Source: Chaenocephalus aceratus (Eukaryota > Chordata > Actinopteri > Perciformes > Channichthyidae). From it: a DNA stretch of 64,000 bases. Numbering within the stretch: position 1 is the stretch's first letter; the number at the start of each line of letters is the position of its first letter. The position numbers and the translations under genes are program-made. The stretch is taken from positions 24,479,359 through 24,543,358 of the forward strand of contig CM043785.1 in assembly GCA_023974075.1 (NCBI GenBank). Direction: 5' to 3'. A model generated the notes under the pieces. The model searched no databases, was not told the origin of the DNA, and worked only from the letters and a program-made list of their open reading frames with translations. Below are positions 22,935-36,045 of the stretch, one piece after another.

Positions 22935-23866
22935 CCAATGTGTGAATACAGAGACACAAGATTTAAATTAAGTTTATAGCCGACTGCTTTGCATTGTAAC
23001 TCAATATACAGTACACTCCCCGATGCACTTGGTCGCAATGCATTATTAACGTTTGTTGGTATCTGTAAGACTCAGTGTAGGGGGTGTCCAAGTGTACAGT
23101 ATATTAGTTTAAAGACCTCATTTGTATTCTGCTACCTAACACCCATAGCAGAAAACAGAAGAGCCACACAGATGACCAACCTTTGAGATGCGTCACAGCC
23201 ACAAGTGACCCACAGCATGCTTTTGCATGTTTTTAGCCCTTTTACTCTCGCAGAGAGCATTTTATCACCTTTATTTATTTATTTCTTGGGAAAGTTCTAT
23301 TTTATTGTGCAGCAGTGCCATTGTGAGCAGAGAACAATTTGTAAAGCTCTTTTAGCTGACAGATCCAGAACACCAAAAAGAAAACTGGCAAATTGGCCAG
23401 TTCTCACATTAAAGACGTTGTTGTTCAGCAGCCAACGCTCAAATCTTACAGTGAACAAACAAACAAGGGCATCTTCTCTGTTAGTAACCGAATAACTTAA
23501 TATATGAAACTTTCACAAGCTACAAAATGATAACTGCATTGGATCATCTTTCTCAAGCAAGTTTTAAGTCTCTGCAAAGTGTTTTTTCAAAACATTTAGA
23601 AAGATATATTTTGAATGGCCTATATTTAATAATAAACTCTCAGTTTAGTTTTGTACCATATACTGCTGAGAAATTGAAAGGACACTACTGCCATGTAATC
23701 CATTTAAATATTTCAAAACAAGGTTTTTTTATATTTCAGCACTTTCACTTATTTTACCTTTTCAAACGGTTTGATATTCATATAATGGTCCTGTTGAGAT
23801 TTGATGCTGAATGATGACTTTATTTAACTCTAACCAATAACTGATACTAATATTGTTTTAATGGAA

Positions 23867-24439
23867 ACCTCATTCACACCAACGGTGTTTTCAGGGCCGG
23901 TTCGGAGCTGGAGCTTGAAAAGCACCGGGTTTTCCTGTTCACACCGCAGTGGAGCAGCCTCTTAGCTCCGGAATCGTTTCGTTCAAGCACCAAAAAAATT
24001 GTCCGGCTAGAGCAAAAGCACTGCATACGTCACGCTTACGTCGAGGCGGGGGCAGGGGCGGGATCAACTCCTGAACAACAACAAGAAGCTGGCGTTTTAT
24101 CCAGTTTGTACACATCGATAGAGAAACTTAACAAGCAGCAGTGGTCCACTGAAGAGACCAGCTACCTACTGGGAATCTGGTCTTCTCAAGAGGTACAGAG
24201 GAAGCTGGAGCGCAATCGGCCATTGTTGTTGTTGTCGGTCTCAGCTGTGAGCGCGGTTTGGCTTTATGAAGCAGGCACGCAAACGGTTACGTCATGACGC
24301 AAACGATGACGCAATGACGCAGCACCAGTCGGACTCTGGGCGGTGTGAAAAGAGCCGGAGCTAAACCGAAGAACCGGTTCTGAACCTGAAAAGCTCTAGC
24401 ACAGAGTTTGAACCGGAGTTGCGTTGGTGTGAATGAGGT
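23867..24439. mobile_element. Inverted-repeat DNA element with a Myb/SANT-like coding remnant
   Basis: The termini acctcattcacaccaacg and cgttggtgtgaatgaggt are inverted. Subterminal parts are also partly inverted (gggccggttcggagctgg-like at the left, aaagagccggagctaaaccg at the right). The 573-bp element is GC-rich compared with the surrounding intron. Inside, 24106-24297 encodes a short SANT-like segment. The Myb-like protein would suggest PIF/Harbinger, but no 3-bp duplication is clear. Confidence 0.78.
24106..24297 (+). pseudogene. Myb/SANT-like (trihelix-type) fragment inside a DNA element
   Basis: The 63-codon frame includes WSTEETSYLLGIWSSQEVQR, which has the W...L...W spacing of the first helices of Myb/SANT-like DNA-binding domains found in Harbinger-type elements and their domesticated relatives. 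The rest of the domain and any transposase are absent. The assignment rests on this short stretch. Confidence 0.45.
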
Positions 24440-27400
24440 AAAAAGGCTTTGATAGTGTGAAAAATGAACAAAAATAGTTTTGCAAATAATTAAATGTAGT
24501 GTAAGCATGCTTAAGAGCCATTGCGATTTGTATAGTTGCTTAATTCTCTGCTTCTGTAACACTTCACTCACAGGTTCTTCAGACCACAGATAAAATGGTT
24601 TACCTGTTTCGAGTGTTCAGGCCATTCAATTGGTCAGCAACCATGTTAATAGATCAACCCTTCTGCACCTACTCTTATCTATAAAGCAGATAACCACTGA
24701 CAATGGCGATTTTAATGTGGATGATATCCATCAAAGGGTTGTCTTAACTGCATAATATTCAAAACACAACCACAGCACTTGTATATCAATAGTTTGTCAA
24801 CACCTAATTGAACAAAAAAACCCACATCATGTGCTGGGCAAATTGGGGCATTTTACTGCCTGCCTTACTGACCTGAGTGTTGTCTTCAGAAGCCTTTCTT
24901 TTAAGAATAGAAAACAATAGGGGGCCACGGTGGCTCATCATAAGGTGGCAGCACTGTGGAACTAAACTATGCCCAGCAATAAAAAAGGAGTGATATTTTT
25001 TAACAGAAAAAACAGCATTGAGCATACGACAAAACCCTAGCTCCGTCTGGGACAATGAAGCCCCCCCTCTGCTGTTTTTCTGAGGGTGGCAGCAGATCCA
25101 GAAGCATGGATGACTTTAAGCAATATGAAGCCAATCTGTCCACTGGATACTGAGCTCAAAGCTTGATATTGTTTTGAATGGCCAATAAGATATACTTAAA
25201 AGAAGGGGGGATTTGGATTAGCAAGAGGTGGGACTATGTAGCATTCGATCTTGACAATCCTAGTGATGAAGGTAAACACACAAATGGATTAGCAGTTAGT
25301 GATAGCCCTTATTTCTGTGCCCAATCCTACAGCTGCCTAACACTGCGAGTGTCAGAAGCAATGCCAGTTTGTTTCTGTGTTAGAGAAAGCGACAGTGGCT
25401 ACGTGGTTGTTGGTGTGTTCTTCCATGTGTGTGTGGTAAGCACTAGAAGAGGTGCCAGCTAGATGTTGGGGTTCAAACAGATGGGAGACAGGCATCTGGA
25501 CAGCTGGCATTCACTGCCTTTCACAAACCCTTTACACCAACCACCTCCCCACAATATCCCCATTCTGTCATTCTCGCCTTTGCAACATTGCTTACAGCTT
25601 TTCTTTTCACATCCTTTAACTAGACTAGGAGATATAAAATAACAAGATAAGTAATTTGCAAGTTGGATTTCATGTGCAAACGGATTGAAAGGAATGAGAA
25701 AAAGATTTACGGGGTTTAAATGTCATGGGAAAGCAGGTCAAAGTTTTTGAATTCATCGAAATTAGTGCATTTGTTTGTGTCTAGTTGTTTGTATCTTTAC
25801 ATGTAATGTGAAAGCTAGACCAGCAAATGTAACTGGGTCATGCATCTCTATTTGATGAGCACAAAGAGCACTTTACAAGTTAATGTCAGTCTTCCTTTTG
25901 CTTACTCTTACCATCTCTGTCCCCATTGCAGCCTGCTTGTCAGATTCAAGTCAGTGTAGCTTTTTATATTTGAGCATTTTACAAAACCATCTTTTCACTT
26001 GCATTTACAGATTCAAAGGTACTTGTGATTGCTTTGGCATTGCGATACTTATACTAAATTCTTATTGGCAGCCCCTCAAGGATTTTGAGTTTCCGTGATT
26101 GCTGTGACCGCAAAACCTGCCACATTTTGTAGAAAGAAATGCATGGAACTCTGCCACATTTGGAGTTAATTTGGAGTAAAAAAAAGAGCACTGACAAAAA
26201 CTTAATTAAACAAAAAAAGTTATTAATGATCTTGTTGACAGATGCTTTAAGAGAATATTCATTAAAATGACACTGCCAAGATACATTTCATAACCCTTGA
26301 TTCATAAACATGTAACCGCCTTTTTTCTTTATAATAACGTAACTGTAAAATTTAGATCATTTCTCTTGTCCAGATCAGGGGGGCCAACGAGAGCAGATGT
26401 AAGGACGATTTATGCTGGAAGCAATATCCTGTTATTTTCTCCTGTGATGTGTCACCACCTACAACTTTGTAACTTTAAAAGCCATTAAGATTGAACACTA
26501 AAGGTCCCTTAGCAGGGGTGCCAGCCTTTGCCATGTGTTAAATGAATAATGTCGCCTGATACAAATGTAATTTATATGCCTCATGTAACAAAAGAAGTCT
26601 AATTTTCTCCCATTTCCTTGTACGCCTCCAGTGGTTTTCAAATATTTTCTCCACTTTATATATCTTTTATTCATTATTCATGTAATAGCATTTGGCAAAG
26701 TAATAAACTGATATGGAATGAGCTCAGTCTCAATGACTTTAGTGGCATTATATGCATCATACTTAATGAGACTACAGAATTAACTCTAAGTAGCGCACAA
26801 TTAATTACAGAATGCTACAACAAAAAATCGTAATTGAAGTCTAAAGATTGCACATTTTATGACATTCCTTTTTTTGTTTTGTTTTCAATTTCATGCCATC
26901 GCCAGACCAAAGTGATCGGGAAAATATACTTAAGCCCAGAATGTCAAGTTTTCATTCCAAATGTCCCTGCCCCATTATCCGTTCCCTTTAGTCAGACTTT
27001 ACTCAGTGCAATGCAGTTATATGTAGAAAAACAACCTTCCAGCTGGAAAACATGTTAAAACAGGTTTACTATTTAGCCCCAAAGGAACATTTGCACTTTA
27101 TGGATTATTAGGCCACATGAAAGCAGTAATTATTTGACTTGCCAAATTAAACAAAGTAATGAAAGTGTTCAATGGCCCCACTGTGTCTATAAAAACACAT
27201 TTTCAGTCGTAATTAACCAAGGACTTCTTTGCAGCAGCAAAAAGAGACACACTGCAAAAACATATAATGTGCCAAATGCAGGGGATTTCTTCTGACATGG
27301 TGGCAGTCAATCAGTAGACAATCTAAAAATGCACCCACACAAATATGAGGAAGATTTGCAAACAGAAGCTATAAATATTCTAAGTATGTGTGCATATCAC

Positions 27401-29498
27401 TGAGCCACGACATTCTTTTAGATGACAACATAGTCAGTTCTAGTAAATGCAACCCCAAAAGAACGAGTCTTGGCACGGTATGTGTTTTCACATGTGTGGG
27501 GGTCCACTCAACTCAGATGACACCGCTTAAGAAAGCAGAGAGCAAGTAAAAGAGTTGAAACGAGTTGAGAGAGAGGTTTAGGGGGGAATACAAATAGGTC
27601 GGAGATAGTGATGAATGACTCAGGCAAGGAGGGGGTGAGGAAGACAGTGAGTGGAGGAGGAGGAGGAGGAGAAGGAGGGGTGAAAGGAGGAGGTGATAAA
27701 GAGCGATCTGAAGATGTGCATCGGACACCTCCCTAACGACCACTCCGAGGCAGACAAGATGAGAAAACCTGCAGGCATGAATTAAAAAACACAAACACCG
27801 ACGCGCAAATCATTAATAGGAGTTTTTGACTGGCATCATCCCTCATTTTGAGAAATGTCATCCGTGGGGTGCCTCCCTGTGAATCATTTTAATAGAGAAA
27901 ATACCGTGTGTGAGTGTGTGTGCAGACATGAGGGGGGGTAGGTATTGTTTGTCACCAGATGAACTCGTGGGGTGAGACTAATAAAGAGTGCAGAGGAGAG
28001 GAGGGAGGCATTTTAATTGGCCTCTCTATGTCTCACTCCCCTCTCTTCTTCTCTCGGGAGAACAGGAGATGTAATGTTGGTGTTACGGAGGTAAGAGGGG
28101 ATTTCTAACAATGGCCCTGCAAATACCTTGTCCTACTAATTGGTCAATAACCCATCATGTTAGACATAAGCTGTTTTTGGAGCACCAGGGATGAGAGAAG
28201 CTTTACATTTGCACATCATTTGTCATTCATAATGATTTTTTTTGCAATGCGCTTGTGTCTTGCAACTAATTTGCTTATTACAAAAAAATGTGTTCTGCAA
28301 TGCAAGAACATATAGAATTACATATTCTGACATGTCTTAACATGAAAGTAAGTGATATCATGGAAGAATTAACATGTATATTTTCGGAAATATAAATGTC
28401 TTTGTATTTCCATGATGGCCATTAGTCACTCTGCTCTGACCATAATATCGTCCAATCACCAGCTTATGACAAAGTGTACTTTGTGCGAACGCATTGTTGC
28501 AAAATTACAGTAAGTATTGAGTCATACATCATATTTAATAAAAGATGAAATGTCTGTCACCTTCACCTAAAAAGCTAGATTTGACACTTGGTCATCTAAT
28601 ATGAGTCATCCTTTCAACGGCTTTACAACGACACTTTGCTCGAAGCAAGAGACGCTCGCCTATGAGCTTAATAACAACTAACCGACATGATTTACTAATC
28701 AAACTTCCCCTCTATCACAGAAAGTATGCAAGAAATGTAGACATGATAACAGCAAGACAACCACACATTATTTAAACAGCAGTGACCAAATACGCACACA
28801 TGCACACACTTGACATCCATGACAAAATGTGTCGCTCCTATAGCTAACACTGTGAACACCAAAAGGTGTCATTTTTTATCAACTCATTAAATATTCGACC
28901 GAATGAACGAAAGATCAAATGTCCAATCAACAGAGCAAGAGACAGAGCTGCTGGTCACAGCTAATAACTTCGTTGTGGATGTTTATTGACGTAACATTAT
29001 TTTACATTTCTCACTTAAAATGTGCCTTATTCAAACTGTAATCTGACAACTCTACCCTAGGCTCTCTCTGAGGGGAATGGCTGCTACAAATCACCATATT
29101 CCCGCTTCCCTCCTCTGCTTTCCCATTTCCCTTCAGCATTTTGTTTCTCTGAAATCGCAAAGTTAGCTGCTAGCTCTTCCCTTAGGCTACATTCTCTATC
29201 TTTCCCTCCCTCCAGTCTTTCCTCCTCTTCCTCCCAACTCTTCCCTTTTTATCCTCTCGTCTTCCTCACTGTGATTGCCAGCTATACTGAAGGAGAGAGA
29301 AGGTATAAGTGAGTGTTTCAAATGGCATCACTCTCTTTTTCTGCCCCTCACTCTCTCCACCTCTTCCTCCTTCTGCTATGGCACTGGTTCATCCTCATGT
29401 ATATTTATGGTACAAAGCTGAAGAGTCAGGCAGACTTAAAATGAAAACTTCAACTAGAGAGGGATTGTGTGCTCATTTTGTGAATGTTCTTGAGCATC

Positions 29499-29499
<1 letters not shown>

Positions 29500-29575
<76 letters not shown>

Positions 29576-29607
29576 GTGTGTGCATGTGTGTGTGTGTGTG
29601 TGTGTGA
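29500..29607. repeat. (GT)n microsatellite
   Basis: GT repeat with CGTG and CATG interruptions, within ndst3 intron 2. Confidence 0.97.
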
Positions 29608-30765
29608 TATGCACTCTCTTATCCTTGTTGGACTCAAGCATCCTTTTTATATTCAAGGGTGGAATTCCTCTCCACTTCACCACCCACTGCCCTCCTGTTT
29701 TCTCAGCCTCCCCATTTCTGTCATCACCTCCCCACGTTTCAGTCACAGACAGGTGGTTGTTTTTTATTTCTGCGCCTGATGAGACAGGTGTCAACCTTTG
29801 ACGGGAAGTGACATTCTAATCTAAAGAAGTGATTCGAAAAAAGACCCCACAGAAATACACATATAACACACACACACACATCTCCCTATCATGTATATCC
29901 TGTGGCTGCAGAAGGACGGGCAGACCAGACTTAGCTCATGCACATCAGTGCAGAGAAGCATAAATCTCACATATTTCTCACAATTTTCTCTTAAATGGCT
30001 CTGAGTGAGGTCGCAGTGAGAGAATGTGACCGCCGATTTCAAACAAATTATCTTGCAGAAGCGTCTCATCTACACTTGAGCAAACATAAGACGTTTTTTT
30101 TTCCCTTTAAAAAAATTACAAATTAAGTTCCTACAGAAATTGGGGTTAGAATGCATGTATAAAACGTGTGCAAACACTATATCTGCGTGGTGCACGTCTA
30201 AGCACATCTAGCGTGTGTATGTGTGTTTGCTCATGCAGGCGTGTGTGTTGAAACAATGGCTGTCTTGAGAGGCGGCTGCATGGCTGACTCTCCTTTGGTT
30301 TCCCTAAGAGGAGGAACGTGGGAAAAGAGGAATAAGTGCCATTCATCTTTTCACTGGCTCATTCACTACCTCGCTTTCTCTCTTTCACTCCAAGTCTTTG
30401 TTCCCTTAAATGGCCTCTTTACTTCTGGCTAAACTTCCATTTGAGATAAATTCCCTCTCGCTGTACCCCAACACATATGCAATTGGCACACAACATGTAC
30501 AGACATAACACAGGCAGGAGCTTTTCCCAAAGTCTCTCCCGTGCCTGAGCTAAAATCCTCAGGAATAAACTTAAGGTCAAATGTTTTTGCTGATTTGTGT
30601 GGGACTTAAACAGCAATATCTCTTTGATCTTATTTTCACCACTGCACTGGCATCAATTACTGTTTTTAGAAGTTCCATTTTAATCCAACACCAATGACAC
30701 CACATGCACGCTCTCTCTTTTCCCCTCTGTCATTCAATTATCACACTCCCATCAACCATCAATAC

Positions 30766-31761
30766 CTTCACATCCTTGGTGTTCATGCGTGTCCCTTCCT
30801 TCCCCACGAAAATGTCGTCTACATCCACCAGTATGTGCCGGTCCAGACCCAAAGTAAGTTTCCTGTCAGTGAGGTAGGAGATGGCATCCACCAAAATGAG
30901 TCTGTGGAGCCAATAGCCCAGTCCCTGGCCAAAAAGTACCCTTCTCACCCCATCAAAGAGTCCCATGTCCTGCACCACAGTGGCGTGAAGGCCTGAAAAA
31001 CCAAGTCCTGGATTATCTCCACTGCTTGCCCCTGCTCCCTCCTTGGACCGTGCATGCAGCACAGCCTGATAGGTGGAGTGATTGGAGGAAAACGAGGTCC
31101 AGTCCTCCCCAGGTAACGCCCCTCGATCTGCTCCAGGCTTGGTCAGGTGGAGGAGAGGTGAGCTAGACACCACACAACAGTCCCAAAGTGCCTGGTTGGT
31201 CCTAAGTACCAGTGGGAGGCCTCGGAGTTTGAGGAGCGGTGGGGAGTTCTCAGTGGAGCGGTAGAAACCAATGATGCCCACTCTGTACTCAGTGCAGTAT
31301 TGATGCAACAGCTGTCTGTTCCATGAGTCCGCATGTGCATACTTTAAAAGATTTTCATAAATGATGAGTGAATATCTGCCGCGGCCTTTTTCTGTCAGCG
31401 GCGGAAGGTCGCCCTTCCCTGAGGCGATCTCCATGCGAAACTGGAAGTGTGCTGACTCCAATATAGCCACAATGTCCTGACCCAGCTGGGAGTACTGGGA
31501 CTCCACAAGCACCAGCACTACTGGGTTGGTGTGGACATGTGTGTGAGGGGGGTTAGGGGGGTATGGGTTTGGGAGTTGATGATACGGGGAAAGTGGCTGG
31601 GAACAGGCAGGTTCTGGGGATTGTCCAAGCTGCATGGAAGGGGAGGAGTTGTTAAACAGAAAGTAGGCAGAGAGGAGGAGGGAGAGGAGACAGCAGGAGG
31701 CTAGCAAGAGCAGGAGCCTACGTAAGTGGCGGCGGAAACGCACGGCCACCGTCATTGCAAA
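30766..31761 (-). CDS. ndst3: ndst3-like exon 2: start codon, membrane anchor and N-deacetylase N-terminal part
   Basis: The ATG is at 31755-31753 and 330 codons follow before the donor GTATTG after 30766. Residues 1-11 are basic ([11 protein letters not shown]). Residues about 12-35 form a leucine-rich signal-anchor, giving Golgi type II topology. Residues 36-76 are a proline-rich stem with NHS/NNS-type polar stretches. From about residue 78 ([17 protein letters not shown]) comes the heparan sulfate N-deacetylase domain, with [27 protein letters not shown] and the terminal [17 protein letters not shown] motif, whose aspartates belong to the metal/catalytic site in the family. TRMNTKDVK is NDST3/4-like. 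A splice acceptor (CTCCCTAG) lies six bases before the ATG, so nearly all the 5' UTR is on another exon. One long first coding exon is the usual arrangement for NDST genes. Confidence 0.95.
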
Positions 31762-33806
31762 CTAGGGAGGTATTGTGCGGAGTAGGAGGAGATGTCTTAA
31801 TTTAGTTTGATGGAGCCTAGAGAGTGTGAGTACAAGTTGAGGAGCCTAAGAGATTGTCTTTGCGTGCGAGAAAGGAGCAAAGCCACTCAGGGGTGTGTCA
31901 TGTCACCATGGCAGGTGGAGAAGGGAGTTGTGCCGGATGTTGGGGAACAAAGGTCTTCATTGAGGAAACACAGTTGAGGTACTCTCCTTCCAATCCTCAC
32001 AGAGGAATCACGCGCAGAGACGGAGGGAGTGATGATAAATGCCTGCAGAGAAAGAGGACAAGGAGAAAAAAAGAAAGAGTGCATTTTTTGGGCAAGGTTG
32101 AATAGTATGCATTAGTTCTCTGAGAACCTGCTTGCGGGAGTGCGTGTATAGGTTGTGCCACTCTGGGGAATGTGAGGGCACAGCTGGTATCTACAGAGCT
32201 GATTGAAAACAACTTGCATCCTAAGGGGTTATCCAACCTCTGGCACACACACAAAAAGTGACATCACAGTTAAAAGCACAAACACAACAAAAACGTGAAT
32301 CCTCACAAATAAACAACAGCTGGCTATGCGTTAATGTGGCAATGTGGGGAGGTGAATGAGACTTCAACTAATCAGTCCCATAAAGCTCTTTGGAGAATGA
32401 CTCTAATTGCGCAAAACTATGTGCACTTCTGTCCTATTTCTGAACCTAATCATCTGAAATACCACAAAATTAAAGTTGGAATCCTTTTGCCAGGAGCACC
32501 AATCTGGGGGAGCCTGTGACAGAACAGAGGAAATGGAGAGCAAGAGAAAAGTGCAAGAATAAAAGAGACAGAGCAGAGAGGAACAAAAATGCAATGAATT
32601 ATAGAAAGAGACAAAAAAGACCAGGATTAGCATCTTAATGTATGTCCGGGAGCCAGAGAAAGAAAAAATCCCACAGTATCTTTTTCTCTCTCTTTTTCTC
32701 TATACGCCTCACTCTCCCCCTATCTTTCTACACCCCCTCTTTCTCTTCTTCTCTGTTTGAATATCAATAGTCTTCTCTCACGTTCCCCATCCTTCTCTCC
32801 TTGTTCCTCGCCTTTAGAGAACACACGCAAAGAGAAGGTCATAGAGGAGAGACAGTCATATTCCTTAAATATGATACAAGAAAATGGAAAAAAGGAGAAG
32901 GGAAATAATTCACAGCACTTTTTTATTGCCAACAAAAAGGAGAAGGTAGTATTTTTTATCACAATTGTAAGATCTTAATTGGTACTTGAATTACTACTCT
33001 AATTATGTTGGAGATCATCTTTGGCTTCATTACAATTTAATATGTGGGGGATATTGTCTCTACCAAAAATTGCGTGTGCACTTAATCAATAGAGGAGGTG
33101 AATTGTAAGTATATTGGAAATTATGAAAAACATAATAACTATTGGTAGGTGTTGGTTTAACCTGTTACAGGGGTATGCCTGAGTCTCTATTAAAAGCCAC
33201 AGGAGGGCGCTTGAGTTAGCTCAATAACACGAGACTTCTCGTGAGTTTTCCTCTGGTCAATTTAATAACTAATACTTTAAAGCATGTAATGTAAAAAAAA
33301 AGCCTAATGATCGAGCAAGAGATGCATGAAGCTTTCCATGCTTTTTTGTAAAAAACATGAAAAAAGTTTCGCTCCCTTGTAAAACTCAAAGTGTAACCTA
33401 AAATGTTCCAACACTTCAACATCGAATTTGTGTATTTTAGACGTCATGTAATATAATAAATACAAATTAATATAAAACGGGAATCTTTTTAAAAATATAG
33501 TAGGCTACTCGAGCAAAGTTAAAAATTAGATTAACAGTGACCCCAGTGTTAATTATTTGATTAACTTTAAGTATAGGATTAAAAAACAAATTGAAAAAAA
33601 ATTGAAGGAAGAAAACATTTCGAAAATTGTTTAAAATATGGGGATGAATCTCTAATGTAAAAGAAAGCTACTTGCAGCGTAAACATCGCTAGCTATTACC
33701 ATATCAATATATTAAGTCACTAACAGCAGGTAATTCCGGAGAGTTTTCCATCCCGCTTCCGACGCTGAAGTTATGTTAAGAAAATAACACCGACTCGCCC
33801 ACTTAC
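31762..33806 (-). other. ndst3 intron 1 (5' UTR intron)
   Basis: This 2.0-kb intron is inferred between the donor GAG/GTAAGT at 33807/33806 and the acceptor at 31762. It is AT-rich and no mobile element or coding segment is recognisable in it. Confidence 0.6.
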
Positions 33807-33950
33807 CTCTAACCGAGGCTGAGGCGCTGGGAGCGTGGAAGAGGCGTGCCGGCGGACCGGTGAGTGAGAGGCTGCTTCGGGTGGGTCCGGGGCTCCGGTC
33901 TCGGTGGTGCACCACTCCCGTGTGTTTTGGATGCTCAAGCGTTGTGCCAT
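33807..33950 (-). other. ndst3: Probable 5' non-coding exon of ndst3 (3' portion; 5' end undetermined)
   Basis: Reading the minus strand, a CpG-containing sequence ends in a near-consensus donor (TTAGAG before GTAAGTGG) at 33807. This is the best donor upstream of the coding exon and lies on the same strand, with a matching acceptor just before the ATG. Local GC and CpG content is clearly above the AT-rich surroundings, as expected of a promoter-proximal exon. The transcription start is not visible. It probably lies within or beyond the (CT)n tract at 33959-34190, in which case the mRNA leader would contain a (GA)n run. The exon call is inference from splice signals and position. Confidence 0.55.
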
Positions 33951-33958
33951 CTCCCCCT

Positions 33959-34094
33959 CCTCTCTCTCTCCTCCTCTCTCTCTCTCTCCCTCTCCTCCTC
34001 CCTCCTCTCTCTCTCTCCTCTCTCCCTCTCTCTCTCTCTCCTCTCCTCTCTCCTCCTCTCTCCTCTCTCCTCTCTCGCTCTCTCTCCCTCCTCT

Positions 34095-34178
<84 letters not shown>

Positions 34179-34190
34179 CTCGCTGCTTCT
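33959..34190. repeat. (CT)n/(GA)n polypyrimidine tract
   Basis: About 230 bp are almost pure CT on the plus strand, with frequent CCT interruptions. The long open frames across it, in several phases and on both strands, are low-complexity artefacts. It sits at the probable ndst3 promoter or first exon. Confidence 0.95.
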
Positions 34191-35090
34191 CCACTAGAGC
34201 AGCAGATGCGGGAAACCGGAATGATCGGCTCTCCTCCCCCCTTTCATCATTCTTCTCTTTCTCTAAACTCTCGTCTCCCCCGCAGTCTTCTCCTCTCTCC
34301 CGCTTTTCACACTTCTCTTTTAATCTCTGCTTTTAAAATAGAAGATTAGCATACGGGGATGGACAGAGAAGCACCGATAGCACGCCTCCCGTTAAAGACT
34401 GACAGCCGAGCGTAAATGCTGTGGTTTAAGAGCGCCTGCCCAAGTGGAGGCGATCGAGAGAGGGAGGGAGGGAGAGAGCGAGAGAGAGAGAGAGGTGGGT
34501 TGGTAGAAGGGAGGGAGAACAAGGGATAGGTAAAAGGAAATAAGGGAGGGCTCGGTTTGATTGACACAAACAGCCTTTTTCTCAGCAATCACCGGACAAG
34601 GATGGTAAAAGCTCACGGCCCGTTTTGGTGTTAGTCGGATGGGGGATGCGCACCGGTGCAAGTTAATGGCGCGCCTTTCCGATTCCCTCTTGCTCATTGC
34701 ACAAGTTGTATCAGTCAAGGGTAAAAAGAAAGAAAAAAGGAACACTTTCACTGTAGCTGGTGTAAATGGCATTTCCACATTATCAAGAATGGTATCAATC
34801 ATGTGGATGAATACAAGACATTTCTGATATGCTCTATTCGAATTGCACTCATTCATGCCCACATGCAATTCAGGCCTATTATTCTTACTTCTCCAGAATG
34901 TCAATCAACCATGCACAGCATGTCAATCACACAGAGTTTTTAACTTGATTAGGGGTTCCCTTCTCTCTTCCTGTTCATCAATCTCTCTAACCCATTTGCA
35001 CTGACATACGCTCACTCACACACATCTCAATGAAGATAGTGGGCCCCTCATTCACATTGTAATGGCCTTACAATAGAGCTTATTTATTTG
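34191..35090. other. Upstream region of ndst3; no gene seen
   Basis: There is a GA-rich stretch near 34456-34500 and moderate CpG content around 34560-34680. No TATA box, coding segment or mobile element is convincing. It may contain promoter elements of ndst3. Confidence 0.5.
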
Positions 35091-35091
35091 G

Positions 35092-35092
35092 T

Positions 35093-35137
<45 letters not shown>

Positions 35138-35179
35138 GTGTGTGTGTGTGTGTGGGTGTTGTGTGTGTGTGTGGTGTTG

Positions 35180-35210
<31 letters not shown>

Positions 35211-35225
35211 TGTGTGTGTGGTGTG
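35092..35225. repeat. (GT)n microsatellite, left of the foldback element
   Basis: Interrupted GT repeat that ends exactly where the long inverted-repeat element starts; the repeat continues on the other side at 38826-38890. Confidence 0.95.
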
Positions 35226-36045
35226 CAACACGTTCTCACTCTCATCCCGTCACATATTGACGGACGGTCAGGGCCCCTCCCGTCGCTATATTACGTACAG
35301 GGTACCCCTTTCCCGTCATTTTCTACGGGCAGGGCGTCCCATAGACCTTCATTGTGGACACAGCGGACCCCTTGCCCGTCAGGCTTCTACGGGCAGGGTG
35401 TCCCATGGACCTTCATAATGCCTATTTTAAGGTTCATTTGGCCATTAAAATGCGTTTTGATCTCATTTTATGCGAGTAATGAGTTTTTATTTCTGATTAT
35501 TTGTGCAGTACATGATGTTTAGTTTGCTAGTTATGACGAAGATTACTTCATGAATGTGTACACATTCATGGTTGCTAAGGTGGTTGCTATGGACGCTGCA
35601 ACAGCTCCCAGACCACGTGATCAACAACAATGGCTGTCCTTCGTGTTATTCTCGGTGAAAATGCCTATTTTAAGGTTCATTTGGCCATTAAAATGCGTTT
35701 TGATGTCATTGTATGCGAGTAATGAGTTTTTATTTCTGATTATTTGTGCAGTACATGTACATGATGTTTAGTTTGCTAGTTTATGACGAAGATTACCTTA
35801 CGTCTGTGAGGAAAATACACGGGGCTCAGAGCCTCGTATTTTTAAAATCTTTTTTCCTTCTAATTTATTATTCTTTTCAAAATAACACACTGTTATTTAC
35901 TCACCAATAACACACCAATTATCCTTGCTTTTATTTATTGGTTTAATTCCATAATCTCGGTCTTTTTTGGTGTTCGTCAGGAACTGAATTCAAAATAAAA
36001 ATAACCGGAAACAGACGTAGGTCTATAAGGGACATTTCGAGCATC
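35226..36045 (+). repeat. Left arm of the foldback element
   Basis: It includes short inverted gtcag / ctgac and repeated gacgg / ccgtc motifs in its first 180 bp, the tandem 240-bp units, and a conserved inner end ataaccggaaacagacgta. Confidence 0.85.

Noticed and set aside
33712..34349. Long Ser/Leu-rich and Arg/Glu-rich open frames on both strands
   Set aside because: They are translations of the (CT)n tract; several phases are open at once and no domain is present.
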